Counted from the stretch's first letter, positions 21,567 to 32,243 are shown. The stretch is DNA of 64,000 nucleotides from Gracilaria gracilis (GCA_030374805.1 JARGSG010000006.1:1178001-1242000); one strand, 5' to 3'. The notes: generated from the sequence alone by a model not told the origin. Translations and numbers: made by a program.

Positions 21567-23565
21567 AATCGCGTATCCATGTGGAGCACTCCAATTGGCA
21601 TGAAGCAATTGCTCAACTGCTGCCGGATCACGTGTCTGTGACGTGGCGCGCTCGACGACGCCATCGCACAGTGGCCATCGCACAGTGGCCATCGCACAGT
21701 GGCCATCGCACAGTGGCCCTCGCACAGTGGCCCTCGCACAGTGGCCCTCGCACAGTGGCCCTCGCACAGTGGCCATCGCCGTCGATCCGCAGCATTCAAG
21801 CTACGGCGACGGCCGTCGCACCGCCCTTCGTTGCGCGGCCGCCTCGCCGCGCGGCTGGCATTCGACTTTGACGCACTTTTGTCTATCACCCGGCGCAGGA
21901 AGCTCCTGCTGCCACACCGCGCACCGACAGCCCTTGTCTTTCTCCGCGTCTACGCTGTCATGAAAGTAAAAGATCAGGCAGAAGATGGTAGTAATACAGG
22001 GTAACGTCTTAAACGCGCCTGAAGGTTTTCATCATCCGATGGGCGCTTTGTGCAGCGCGCATCATCCCGATGGACCCGGCGAAGGAGATACGCAGCCTGG
22101 AAGGCGTGGAGTACGCCACGGGGGGAACACTCATTGAATTTTCGTGCTTGGAATAGGTCGCAAAGTGCGTGCATATGAAAAACGCAATGCTGATTCTGGG
22201 CTATCGCCGAAGCTCATTTCAGTAGCCCTGTTTGCCGATGATGCATACAGCTCTCGCCGCTTCTCTAGCGCTTCTTTGGGGAAGAGAACTACGACTGTCT
22301 CCAATGAGCGTATGGTTGCCAAGAAAAGGACATGTGGAAGGGTTCGATGCTCGACTAATTGGAAGGAAGATCTCCAAGCAGAGCTTCGGAATACATTTGC
22401 GTGTGGATGATTGGCACAAGGCGCCGATTAAGACATACTAATTTTGGGTATCTACGGCGGAAGCGTTGGCGCGGGGTTAAAGCATCAGACCCTCCTCAAG
22501 GCGCAGCGTGCTACGCCACCCATTTTGGGAGTACTTGTTTTCTATGAGCGGCACGTTTAGTCAAAGGAGGCAACAATTGTGAGATGGAGGGTGTGCCAAG
22601 ACTTGTGTGATGGAAATATGGATCCCAGGAGCACCACTTCATCCTGGTGATCGAGTATTTACGGCATGATTCTCTCACCCAGCCGGCAACCATGCTTTCG
22701 CAAGTTGAACACTTTCGATCATTGTTCGATCACATTGTTCAGAACGGCCTCAAGATCCGATGCAGCCAGCTTACCAGTACGATGTGATCACGCGAGAAGA
22801 ACTCCGCCACGCTCCAGACTTGAGTGCGCATATGGCACAGCAGGAATGAATGTGCGCCAGGCACAACAGAACTATTGAAGAGCGTCTCGCTACGCTGTAC
22901 GTTCCTATGTTTGGCCTGTAGAGTACGATGTCGTCGGGCGCGTCGTTGGCTAACACTCGCGCGCCGTCGGTGGAAGGTTGGCGGGTATGCGAAAGCGCCG
23001 GTGATCGCTGGGGAAACAACATTGACGGTGCTGAGATATCCATCGGCGCATTCGAGATGTGGGTTTAGGAGACACAACAAACCGAATGAAACATGAACAA
23101 GTGAAGAAGACAGAACATGTCGGATTAAATAAGTTCGGGCTGAATGTTATCGAAACCCTGCTACACCAGGTGCTCCTATCTAGCAACACGTGCCGTCTAT
23201 CGCTAATAGCACGCGAGGGAGCCCGCAATCAACCGTGAGTTTCATCGTCATCTCTTAGCACCGTTTCCATCGACTGGAACGCGCTAAGCCCTGTCAAAGA
23301 ATGTTGCAGTTTCTAAGAATCTTGACGATCTCCCAAGATTGGACCTTGGGGCGAAGTGAAGAATCGCAAAAATTCGCAAGTGCCTAATACTCTTTACTCA
23401 GTGATGGACTATTTACATCATTCCGATATCATTATTATGATATGGGAATGATGTGATTGAGATCTAGTAAACAATGTCCGCCAAGGTGTAGACATGCAAA
23501 GAAGCATACAGTATTCCCCAGAATTCTTTGAAAATGCGCTTCTTCTCTCCTTTCCCTACCATGAC
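21567..23565. repeat. Segmental duplication A, copy 2
   Basis: This is the direct counterpart of 8480-10079, more degraded and enlarged by a minisatellite. The open frame of copy 1 is broken here by stops and indels, although YQYDVITREEL near 22764 and the SNVIET/LLHQVLLSSN-type block near 23140 are still visible. Similarity ends abruptly near 23565, inside the sequence corresponding to the intron acceptor of copy 1, where inverted duplication B begins. Confidence 0.7.
21662..21780 (+). repeat. 14-bp minisatellite (8 copies plus a partial)
   Basis: The unit CATCGCACAGTGGC is tandemly repeated eight times. The first four units have CATCGC and the next four CCTCGC, a block-wise variant pattern that points to expansion in two steps. 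The array lies in copy 2 of duplication A and is absent from copy 1. It keeps several reading frames open on both strands; I do not regard those as genes. Confidence 0.95.
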
Positions 23566-23572
23566 CCCGTGG

Positions 23573-24079
23573 TTACCTAAAGAATTTATGCCATTGGGAG
23601 TCATCTGGAAGCTCGTCAGCAATACTGGATCCAATACAGTACTTCGAGAACGAGTCTAACCATACTAAGGTCGGAAAAAGGTTGACCTTAGTCTCCTGGA
23701 GGAATCGACAAGACTCGGACTGCTTCTTAATACTTCCCAAAGCGCTACAAAATATGAGACGACGGTCGCTATCATCGAACGGTTTGGTAACTTCGATGAA
23801 CCTGAGGAAACATATACAGGATATAACGGCCTTGTATTCTTGTATGTTGCAGTACTTGTAGCGCTCACTCGGCACCCGTGAGGGCACTGCGGATATCACC
23901 GGCATTCCAAAATCTCTTGTAGGTTCAGCGGAAGGTTCGGAATATGTTTCCGTCGACCCAATAGAAGGGGTCACGAGCGGCAACGATTCGAAGTTCGAGC
24001 TAGGGGTAAGAGCATACGGCTGAACGGCCAAGAAGTGGATGATGCAAACTATTGTGAAATACATTCTCGAAGATGACAT
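23573..24079 (-). CDS. Cys-containing, apparently secreted protein, family member 2 (168 aa)
   Basis: The ORF begins with a classical signal peptide (MYFTIVCIIHFLAVQPYA after a short MSSSR lead). A Ser/Thr/Pro/Glu-rich linker follows, then a Cys-containing domain: YKYC, ISCICFLRFIEVTKPFDD, RLIFCSALGS, SCRFLQETKVNLFPTLVWLD, FSKYC. All these cysteines and most neighbouring residues are conserved in member 1 at 12909-13253, so disulfide bonding outside the cell is plausible. It ends at TAA (23573-23575), where member 1 has a TGA at the equivalent place. No known family is recognised. The gene sits in an inverted duplication of about 1.1 kb. Confidence 0.6.
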   Translation of the reverse strand: MSSSRMYFTIVCIIHFLAVQPYALTPSSNFESLPLVTPSIGSTETYSEPSAEPTRDFGMPVISAVPSRVPSERYKYCNIQEYKAVISCICFLRFIEVTKPFDDSDRRLIFCSALGSIKKQSESCRFLQETKVNLFPTLVWLDSFSKYCIGSSIADELPDDSQWHKFFR

Positions 24080-24660
24080 TCCGGAGGTAAGATGAGTGGT
24101 TGATGAGCAGTTGTTGAAAGCGACAGCTTCTAGGTGATCCGCTTGAGTGGAAGGAGGCGAGAATGAGAAAACTGGTAAAGAATCAAGGGATATTGTTTGA
24201 GGCTTCGTTAGAGTTGAACGGTTACTCGATATCGTGGCGGTGGGTTGGGTCGATCGGCGGCTGTCGCATCAGCTTGGCAGTTTATACTAAACTGAAATCA
24301 GCGTACAATCCACCTGAGTCAACTTGACTGTGAACAGCCATTAGAATGCGACTGTTCGATACCATGGCGTTTGGGTTCTCATCATTCAGTGCGCCGTATC
24401 AGTGATACGTGCTGTGTCCTGCATGACCGCCAACTCACCATAGCTCTTCGTCTTTGCTTACTGCTAAAGTAATTTTTTTTTTGCCTTAGGGCTCTAGACA
24501 CCGTGGCCCTTCGAAGAATGTTGAATCAGCTGAACGATATTCGAAATTGCTACACCAGCTTCCTGTCAGTTGTTGAAAGGCACCGTAGGTGATGTTGGCA
24601 AAAAGCCCTAGTTTGAACCTTCCCGATGGGATCACAATGCAAAAAGCGTGTTTTCATGGT
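23573..24660 (-). repeat. Inverted duplication B, copy 2
   Basis: This is the reverse-complement counterpart of 12170-13260, covering the gene and about 550 bp of its 5' flank. The copies are about 10 kb apart and bracket the split reverse transcriptase with its YR insertion. Confidence 0.75.
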
Positions 24661-25117
24661 AAGTATGTAGTGTAGATATAGCGCAGTAGTATTTCTTGCA
24701 ATTTCATGTGCACAATGTTCCGAAGTAAATGGTCCAGCAGATATCACGATTGAAACGAGAACGCATCTCTCCGCGTCAGAGGCTATATGGTGAGTCGAAC
24801 GAAGAGCGTGGGAAAAGTGCGTTCTGATGGAGAATACATGTCCGGCACACGGGTGCTGCTGCAGACGGTGGGCGCCGGAACTACGCCAGACATGGGTGCT
24901 CATCTTCAGTGCAGATCTCGCTCCGTTTAGGGCGGAGCGTTGCGGAGCATGCATTGACGTGTCTTTGTCAGCACTTCCGAAACTGAACATCATCAAAGTC
25001 GGATCATCCATTGTGAACGCCACTCTGTTGAACTTTACGCGTTGTTGAAGTGCCCGTCATCCTTTTAAAGTATAAAGTTGGGGCGAACGCCTCTAGCGCG
25101 ACGATAGCGCTCCACTT

Positions 25118-25300
25118 CAGTTGAAGTACAGGTACATGAAATTTCACATACCATCATGCTTATAAATCTGGAAGAAATTGTGAAAGTTCTTTTAATTGAT
25201 ACACGATCTAATTCATCCCTGCAGAAAGAATTGAGCTTGTCTCGAATCGCTCCAAAGCGATCTTTCATTTGCTGTAATGCAAAAGGAAACACATCAGTCT
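25118..25300. repeat. Dispersed repeat D, copy 2
   Basis: This is the direct counterpart of 21364-21562, followed by GC-rich DNA with a 9-bp minisatellite at 25440. Confidence 0.7.
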
Positions 25301-25439
25301 GACGGCGGATTGCTGCGCGGCGACAAGTGGCGTCAACAAACGCTCTCTCACACCAATTGTGCCACCCCGCAAGTAGTTGCGAACTCGCAAGTAATTGCGA
25401 GCTGGCCACGTGCCGCCACAACCCCTGCTGTGTACATGA

Positions 25440-25538
25440 GCGCACCACGCGCACCACGCGCACCACGCGCACCACGCGCACCACGCGCACCACGCGCACC
25501 ACGCGCACCACGCGCACCACGCGCACCACGCGCACCAC
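25440..25538 (+). repeat. 9-bp minisatellite (11 perfect copies)
   Basis: GCGCACCAC is repeated eleven times without a mismatch. Because 9 is a multiple of three, all six frames carry tripeptide repeats and stay open. The several overlapping ORFs here are artefacts of that and are not annotated. Perfect identity suggests recent expansion. Confidence 0.95.
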
Positions 25539-25839
25539 GCCCAATCTCGCCCACCCGCCCCAGCGTCCGTGACGGGCGAGGTCGCACGGCCGCCACGCTC
25601 CGCCGCGCGCCCGCCAGCGCCCGCCAACGCTCCCGTCAGATTCGCGGCGCGCACGTTCAACCCCACACCGCGTGACGCCCATCAAAGACCCTGTTGTTGA
25701 ATGTGGGGTATTCTTTTCGCTGCCGAAAGGGTTAGGCAAAAGAAAATGTAAATGGGCACAGAACAGGGTACACTCACGTTGAGTTGACTACTCTTGTGAG
25801 TCGCCATCCGATTATTCGGACGGGCTTTTATGCGCACCC

Positions 25840-25870
25840 TTGCCGAGCTGGTTGACCACCAACTCGGCAA
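25840..25870. other. Hairpin
   Basis: Arms of 13 nt (TTGCCGAGCTGGT and its complement with one mismatch) flank a 5-nt loop. The role is unknown; it is isolated from genes. Confidence 0.4.
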
Positions 25871-26062
25871 CCTATTTTGATTCAGTATAGTATACAGTAG
25901 TTGTATATCTCCTGGCAGTCTAACGCAAGCCAATAGTGATCCGAGATAACACAAAGTTGAGGAGTCTCCAAGTTGATCGCAGGACGGTATTGACTGGGTC
26001 CATCCAAGAATTCCTAAATTTCTAAAGTTCCAAAGGATATGTCCCATCTCAGAAGCACGTAG

Positions 26063-26158
26063 ATGCCTCAACATTTACAAATCTGCTCATGTAACCTCGT
26101 CGTTTTTTTTTCGTTCTATGCAGATAAGGGGAAGACTCCTCAACTGGCCAGTGTGCTA
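26063..26158 (+). pseudogene. 5' fragment of the DUF6818-type ORF, cut by a DNA transposon
   Basis: The ATG at 26063 opens a frame of 32 codons ending in CTA, where TA is the transposon target site (26157-26158). When the transposon and one TA copy are left out, this frame continues in phase into 28342 onwards (Leu-Val-Ser-Gly-Ala-Thr-Leu-Pro-Arg-Arg...). A TAG directly precedes the ATG. That this segment was the real N-terminus, rather than leader or intron, is inferred. A GTAACC...TATGCAG stretch inside could alternatively be a short intron. Confidence 0.45.
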
Positions 26159-28339
26159 ACCCTCACACAGGCTCAATTTGGCACAGGTATTTTGTGGCGC
26201 AAAACACGCGATAACTGTCGTTTAAAGGAAAGATTCTGTGCCTCTTTTTACTGGCGTCATTCGCAATCCGTCGCCGAGGGCTCAAATTGGCACGCAAACG
26301 TCGCGATTCTCTGAAACTGCTAACGATAGTGACGTATCGAGAGCAGAGCAGATGCGGCTTCGTTGCGCTCTATAGAGCTATGAGGAGCGGTTCTTGGTCG
26401 TTTTCCTAACAACCTCCACCTTGCAATCGGTACGTTGTCAAACTCTATACCAATAAGCGATTTCGACACACTCAAGCTGTCATTCCTCGCATGCTGACCT
26501 CGATTCTCTTTCTCACTGGTACTATTCATAACAGTATTAGACTCTTCGTTACCCTGACAAACTCTGCTTGACCCAGACGGCACTTTTCCTTCTGTTAACC
26601 ACAGCGCCGGAGCGCCACCCGGATTCGTCCCCGCCTTACCTTTTGTGGGTGTGATAACTGGCTCCGGGCGCCATATAACGCAGTTTGTAGAAGGATTCTG
26701 CTGTAGTATGCTTTCAATTTGCCGTAAGAAATTGGTAGAGTTTGTGACATCACGAGCCACCCTTCGGACCTGTGTTGCAATTTCGTAATCCGCGAGCCGA
26801 GCACTGCCTTTTTTTGGCAAACAAACACCATTAGTCGGCTCTGGATCAGGCTGTGGTGACTTTCCGAAACTCCTAATCTTCTCATAATCCAAGGGAAACA
26901 ATCCGCAGTTCAGAAAGCTTTTCACGGCGAGCCCTGCATTCAAGTTCCTGAATGCAGCTGCTGCCAGTTTCATTTTGACAGCAATATTCGCATTAAGGTA
27001 AGCCCCATGATACAAAAACACATCAAGCGCGTTTCTAACGTTCTGCCCAAACACTTTGTTGATTCGATCGTCACAGGGCTGCAAAATGTGTGATGTGTTC
27101 GCCGGAAGTTGGATAACCTCAATGTTATATTTTGAAGCCGCGTCAAGCCATTCTACACCTTTTCTGGAACTGTGTCCGTCCACTTAGAGTAATATCTTTT
27201 CGTTCTGTGGCACGAATTTGCGTGCGAATGTGTTGAAATGGAATATCACCTCGGTCAAAAGCTCCTTTGTAATCGATCCCCTTGCGCTGCATTTTATCTT
27301 TGTTCCTTTCGGAAACCATGTTTCCTCACCTAGGCACTTATAATCATCTGGAAGCTTTGATGTGAGAGAAGGAGGAGTCGGATTCTTCCACTGTTTCACG
27401 GGATTCTTTCCTTGGGCAATGAGAAACATGGGAGCAATGTGTCCGGCGGCACAACTTATGATAATTGCAGTGAGATGCTTTCCACTATCTTTCATTTTCA
27501 TTCGAAGCCCTCCGTTCCGTCGATTGGTGGCGTTGAATCCGCGATAACGGCGTCCATAAGAGGCATTAATTGCTGTTTCATCTAAATTCCATATCTTCAG
27601 GGGGTTTGTAAATAGTTCTGGCATCTCTGGCTTCATCTTGTCGATGACATCTATCAGGGTTTGGATATGTTCAGGATTTTGAGCTGCTATGCGCTTCGTC
27701 ACAATGTTCTCGGTCTTACGCATGGTTAATTCGCGGTTACGAGCGCGAAATGAGCGCAGGGCGTAAGGTGTCGGCAAGATGTTGACATAGGATTTACGGC
27801 CATCGTTGGAAACCTGTGTCATTAAAGCGCGCATTTCCTGTTCTCCCATCGTAAACCCACGCTCTGAGGCAAAGATGGCTTTGTCTACTATCATTTGTTC
27901 TTCTACACGGGACAATACCGGCTTGCGGCCCGGATAGTGCTCTGTCGGGGTTAGAAGTCTGTTTAGTGCTCCATGCTGAGCTTCCTGGATGGCTTTTTTG
28001 ATTCTGTAGACTGTCCGTTTGCTCATGAGCGTAGCGGTTGCGACGTTTGCCACAGTGTGATGAGCTCTAATAAGCTCTGCGGCTTTTAGGCGGCGTGTTT
28101 GGAGGTCCTCTCGTCGAGTCTGGTCGGCCTTAAGTTTTGCGGTTTGACGTCTCATCGAGAGCGGCATTGTGGGAGCTAAGAACTTTGTGGCTTGGAGATA
28201 TCCTGAGGGGGTAGAGCCGAGGTTAGGTTGGAGATCTGGGAGCTCATTTGGCAACTGGGAGTGGACAGTAATGGTTGAACTGTTCGAAATTTTGCTGTGC
28301 CAAATTGAGCCCTTCGCCAAATTGAGCCTGTGTGAGGGT
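26159..28339 (-). mobile_element. TA-flanked DDE transposon (Tc1/mariner-pogo superfamily), 2.18 kb
   Basis: The ends are exact 24-bp inverted repeats starting ACCCTCACACAGGCTCAATT, flanked on both sides by TA (26157-26158 and 28340-28341). A second pair of sub-terminal repeats, GGGCTCAA(A/T)TTGGCAC, lies inside each end (26278 and 28299-28314) and resembles the TIR core, suggesting several transposase binding sites per end. The single gene inside encodes a DDE_1-type transposase. Identity of the TIRs and the intact target duplication show a fairly recent insertion, although the transposase carries one in-frame TAA. Confidence 0.93.
26320..28167 (-). CDS. DDE_1 (pogo/Tigger/jerky-type) transposase, one in-frame TAA
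   Basis: I place the start at ATG 28165-28167. The N-terminus is helical and basic with a helix-turn-helix (VANVATATLMSKRTVYRIKK), followed by a CENP-B-type DNA-binding region. The catalytic domain shows D1 in WNLDETAINASYGRR, the strand GKHLTAIIISCAAGHIAPMF, D2 in VDGHSSRKGVEWLD, and D3 in PANTSHILQPCDDRINKVF. A TAA at 27184-27186 lies directly before the D2 block, and the frame is otherwise continuous, so a single nonsense codon separates the two halves. The likely ancestral residue is a hydrophobic one, but I cannot prove it. The frame ends at TAG (26320), and a TGA follows 20 codons on. Confidence 0.9.
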
Positions 28340-28341
28340 TA

Positions 28342-29301
28342 CTTGTATCTGGAGCCACTTTGCCTCGCAGGTATGTCACATTTTCATCCCGTCAAACTTC
28401 CAGGCTCTACGAGACTCGTAAAAATCAAGCACTTATTGAAGACATGCAGCGTAGGCGTTTACAAATACAGCAACTAATTCACCATGGTCAGGAAGAACAG
28501 AAAATGGTTGAAGAAGAGGAGCAATCTCAAGAACTTTATGAAGAAGAGGCTGTAGCGGAAGTGCAAACCGAAGGAGAAGATATTCAGCCAAAGAGTAGAA
28601 ATAGACAAAACGGCCAAAAAGGTAGACAACCACACAGCTGGAACTATACAATGCAAGATATAAATGTGTTGCTGCATATAATCGAAGTACATGAGCCAAC
28701 TGGCATGAATGGTTGGGCTCGTGTGTATCGCGATTACAACAAATACGCTCAGGAAAATGACAGACCGCGGAGGCGATCTGAAGCTCTCAAGAAAAAGTAT
28801 GATAAGCTGTCGTATTTCCAGAACAAAACTGGTGACCCTACTTGCCCAGATTATGTTAGCCGAGCGAAAAACATCCAAAAAGAGATCTTGTCGAAGATGG
28901 TCTCTCTCACGTACAACAGCAACCTCAATGAGGACATCCAGCAAAACCAAAATGATTTAAGATATTGCAGTAGGGAAAAGGAATGTAGAAACGCTGGCGC
29001 AGTTGAAGCCAGAGCCACTTCAGCCACTCCACGCCGAAAGCGCCATCTGCATGCACCGTTCTCATCTGCCGCGAAAAGAAGAGAGTCAGAACTTGTTGAC
29101 AGTATGAAATAAATGACGAAAAGTATGACAGAATTGGCAGACATACAGGTGAGACGAGAACGCAGGCAGGCTGCGACAGAACGAGATATCGACTCCATAG
29201 TGAAAACTGTGGTGGAGAAGAGCCGTGACCACATTCAAACAATAGTTTCTGCATCGATTTCAGACACCATGCACAGGATTCTCGACAATTCAAAGAAGTA
29301 A
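28342..29301 (+). pseudogene. Main part of the DUF6818-type (Myb/SANT-like) protein gene, cut by the transposon
   Basis: The frame begins at the transposon target site and lacks its own ATG until 28444. An acidic N-terminal coiled coil (about residues 25-65) precedes a Myb/SANT-like DNA-binding domain: SWNYTMQDINVLLHIIEVHE, GWARVYRDYN, SEALKKKYDKL, KTGDPTCPDYVSRAKNIQKE. That is the pattern of the DUF6818 family. A basic tail and a coiled coil follow. A TAA at 29110-29112 interrupts the coiled coil, but the frame continues with VRRERRQAATERDIDSIVKT to 29301 (TAA). Such proteins accompany PIF/Harbinger transposases in many genomes, and one lies at 34044-35204. Whether the two were partners is unknown. 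Confidence 0.75.
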
Positions 29302-29861
29302 AGTGTAATGATAATAATTAGATGCTGCACGCACTTCACTGTCGAGAAATGGAAGTTCTCTGCTCCCTTCGAGCGACTACAGCGCCGTAATTCGTGCCGA
29401 ACTTCAATGCACCTACTAACAACAGCGTGCGCAAGAATAAGACCAAGTCGTTGCGCACTTATTATTCTGTGTAGGGTGGCTTGCCGTCGCTGGCGATACA
29501 CAAGCCTGCCGTCTTCGAAGAACTGAGGCTTACGCTAGCTATAGCGCATACCAACCCCGTAAAGTCACCGTCAGTCTGTTCTGTCTTCTTCATTTTCCTG
29601 TCAGCGGACGCCGAGTTCAGGAAAACCTTCGTTGATACACGTTCTTCCACGGTATTCATCCACACCACGCCAAACGCAACCAAGTCAGCCACAGTCACCA
29701 CCTTGAGTGCCATCGACCGCGGATAAGCCTTGGCGCGGATCCACATGGCGCCTATCATACTCGGCGCTTCCACGTCCTGCGAGAAGAACTACACGCTGAT
29801 AACGCTATACGTGCGCAGCAGGCGGGGCAGCGCCACAACTACGCATTTGTCTCTGCGGCCT

Positions 29862-30566
29862 TCACTGCGTTCGCCGTACCTTCCAGTCCCTCGCTCGCGC
29901 CGAGACGCTGCCGTAGCTGGTCGAATAGCGGCTTTGTACCATAGCCCACGCACACGTGGTTCCCATCCAGCTGTTAGAGTACACAAACAGCGCAAAGACG
30001 CCACACGCCGAGCACAGATGCACGCAGTTCAGGCTCCAAAACGAGTTGAGCATGGCACAGAGTGTGGTATACACCCGCCACTCGACGCTGGAAGATTTCG
30101 ATGACGGCTGAGGCAACGGTGACGACAAGGGCGACGAGGTGTTGAGCGCGAGCATCACGTCGCTCGGCAGCTGCGCGGGAGATATCGGCTGCGCGACGCC
30201 ACAGCGCGCATGCGCGATTGGCGCGGGCGTTTTATGCGCGGCGGGGCGGCGGCGTTTGGGGCGCGGCGGCGCGTGGTGGCCCGTCTTCGACTTAGACCCC
30301 ACGTCCTTCTCCACGCCCCCGCCAGGGGCCGCGCCGCCAGCCGAAGCAGCGCCACTGCCCGCAGCCCCAGGCGGCATTTTGCTCGAAGCGCCCTTCTTCA
30401 GCTTGAGCTTCGACGGGTGCAGCGTGGCCGTGGAGCGCTTGGCCTCGGCGCGAATCTCATCGATGCGTTTGTTCACGGTTCCTTTAGCATGCAGTCCCAT
30501 AGCGGCGAGGGTGAGAGGCCAGCGCGCGGCGCGCTTACGAGCACGACATGTGTGGAGCGGCGCCAA
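29862..30566 (-). CDS. Possible protein, unknown, in the GC-rich island
   Basis: This 234-codon frame ends at TGA. Its N-terminal half is basic (GLHAKGTVNKRIDEIRAEAK, LHPSKLKLKKG) with Gly/Ala/Pro-rich linkers and a possible nuclear signal (PRPKRRRPAAHK). The C-terminal half is more hydrophobic, with Cys. No duplicate or domain supports it, and a competing plus-strand frame overlaps. Splicing is possible. Confidence 0.25.
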   Translation of the reverse strand: MAPLHTCRARKRAARWPLTLAAMGLHAKGTVNKRIDEIRAEAKRSTATLHPSKLKLKKGASSKMPPGAAGSGAASAGGAAPGGGVEKDVGSKSKTGHHAPPRPKRRRPAAHKTPAPIAHARCGVAQPISPAQLPSDVMLALNTSSPLSSPLPQPSSKSSSVEWRVYTTLCAMLNSFWSLNCVHLCSACGVFALFVYSNSWMGTTCAWAMVQSRYSTSYGSVSARARDWKVRRTQ

Positions 30567-30743
30567 CCGACGCGCGCCTTCCTTACGTGCAGCAGCGCGG
30601 CGCGCGGCGCAGCGATTCCATCAAGCTGATTATACTCGCGCGATGCGCCACGTTCAGCGAGCAAACACACGAGCAGGCGGCTGCAAATGCAGCCCCATAT
30701 CTCGCGCCCAATCTCGGCGCATGTGCGCCTAGCGCCGTTCGCT

Positions 30744-32243
30744 TCACACGCCCCAGAGCTCGTCGAAGCGCAACGCGCGCTGAGTGCCGTCACCACCGCC
30801 GCCACCAGTCACGCGCAGCGCCGCCTCCACCAGCGCCTGGCGCGGACACGGTGCCGACGCCGACGCCGCGCCGTCGGGCAGCGCCGCTGCCAGACGCCGC
30901 CGCTTGACCGGCGGCAGCGCGCCGAGCGGCAGCGGTGCGCGAATGGCGTCACGGAACACGTGCGCGGGCGGCGGCGCTCCTGTGTGGCGCACGCTGTCGC
31001 GCACCACCCAGCGCGCGCGCTCGCGCCGCTAGGCCGCCTCCGCGGCATGCAGCTGTTCTTACGCCTTGGCCACGCGCGCGCGCAGCGCGCCGCCGTCATC
31101 AAGGCGCGGCAGCAGCAGGTGCGGCGGCAGGTCGCGCGCAAAGTTGGCCACGTGCAGCCACGCCACTGAGCACAGGTAGCCCTCCCAACACGGCGGCGCG
31201 TGGCGCGCGTCCTCGACGCTGAACGGTTCGCCGCAGTCGGCGACGGCGGCGCGCCCCACGCCACGCGGGAACACGATGGGCATCCGGTTGTAGTGGCGGT
31301 GCACGCGCTCGCTGGCGTCCACGGCCGCGCGCGCCTCCGACTTGGTGGGCGCGAACAGCCGCTCGCCGGCCACCAGGTCGAGCTGCTTGAAGCGCGCCTG
31401 CCGCTTCTTGGTGTCGCGCACCGCCGCGCTCGGGTCGTTGTGCAGCACCGCCTCGTCCGGCCGCCGGATCTGCAGGATCATACCGCTGATGTTCAGCTCC
31501 ACGATGGGTGTGCCTACTAAGCTCGGGATGCGGTCGCCCGTCAGGTCTTCCACGTACAGCCTCACTGCCTTCCGCTCTCTCGCCGCCGCCACGCTGCCGC
31601 CGCCGCCGTTGCTGCCCACTTCCGTCGTCGGGCTCGCGCGATGATCCATCTCGCTGTGCACGCCGCCGCCCCCACTCGCCGCGCCGTCCATGCAACCGGT
31701 CCCAGTCACGGCTGACTCTTTTCGCTGCTGCTGCCAGGGCGCGCTGTTACTGTTCACCATACCTCCCTCGCTGCTCGATTGCATCCAAGAGTGGTGCGTC
31801 TGCGCCGCTTCCAGCTTCAGGTGTTCCGGCAGCAACGGGTGTCTCACGTCGAGGCGTCGCACTATGCCGGGCACGACTTTCATCAACGCCTCGTGCTTCT
31901 CCCAGCTACCGTTCTTCACGTCGCGCCCGCCCCACACCACGTAGTGCAACACTTTCTGCCCCTCAAACTTCCTCGCCAACAGCCGCTCCACCAGCACAGC
32001 GTTCCTCACGCGATATAAGGACACCAACACACCGCGCGCACCCACATATGACGCGCGACTAAGCGAGCCCGACGCGCTCGACACCATCCCCTCGCACAAG
32101 CGCGCCCTGGGTGGAGGCGCAAACGTGAACAGCTCCTTGGGCACAAACACGCCCGTGGCCTCCTGCGTCGCAAGCCGCGCCACCACATTCGAAACACGCG
32201 CCGCCGCCAGCATCATGCCGCCCGGTGGCTGCGCGGGCCGCAT
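30744..32243 (-). CDS. Unknown protein of about 500 codons with UAA and UAG in frame
   Basis: From the ATG at 32241-32243 the frame encodes 394 residues to a TAA at 31059-31061. Sequence such as VLVERLLARKFEGQKVLHYV and VWGGRDVKNGSWEKHEALMK has globular, non-repetitive character, as does HYNRMPIVFPRG. Past the TAA the frame continues (EQLHAAEAA), passes a TAG at 31029-31031 and runs on (RRERARWVVRDSVRHTG) to a TGA at 30744-30746. Read through, the junction is a smooth amphipathic helix. GC-richness alone makes open extensions likely, so the extension is only suggestive. I do not recognise the family. It is divergently oriented to the Trm1 copy, with about 410 bp between starts. Confidence 0.5.

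Noticed and set aside
21455..21963. Overlapping ORFs on both strands with a repeated 14-aa-like pattern
   Set aside because: They arise from the 14-bp tandem array in a segmental duplication whose other copy lacks the array.
25440..25538. CRISPR-like repeat array
   Set aside because: The units are directly adjacent with no spacers, and the context is eukaryotic. The same holds for the array at 21662.
25065..25739. Long ORFs in several frames with Val-Val-Arg, Ala-Arg-Gly or Trp-Cys-Ala tripeptide repeats
   Set aside because: They are produced by the 9-bp minisatellite, which keeps all frames open. No non-repeat part shows a domain.
30139..31520. Several long plus-strand ORFs in the GC-rich island
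   Set aside because: Stops are rare in this composition. The frames are Arg/Ala/Pro-rich shadows of minus-strand frames and end arbitrarily.
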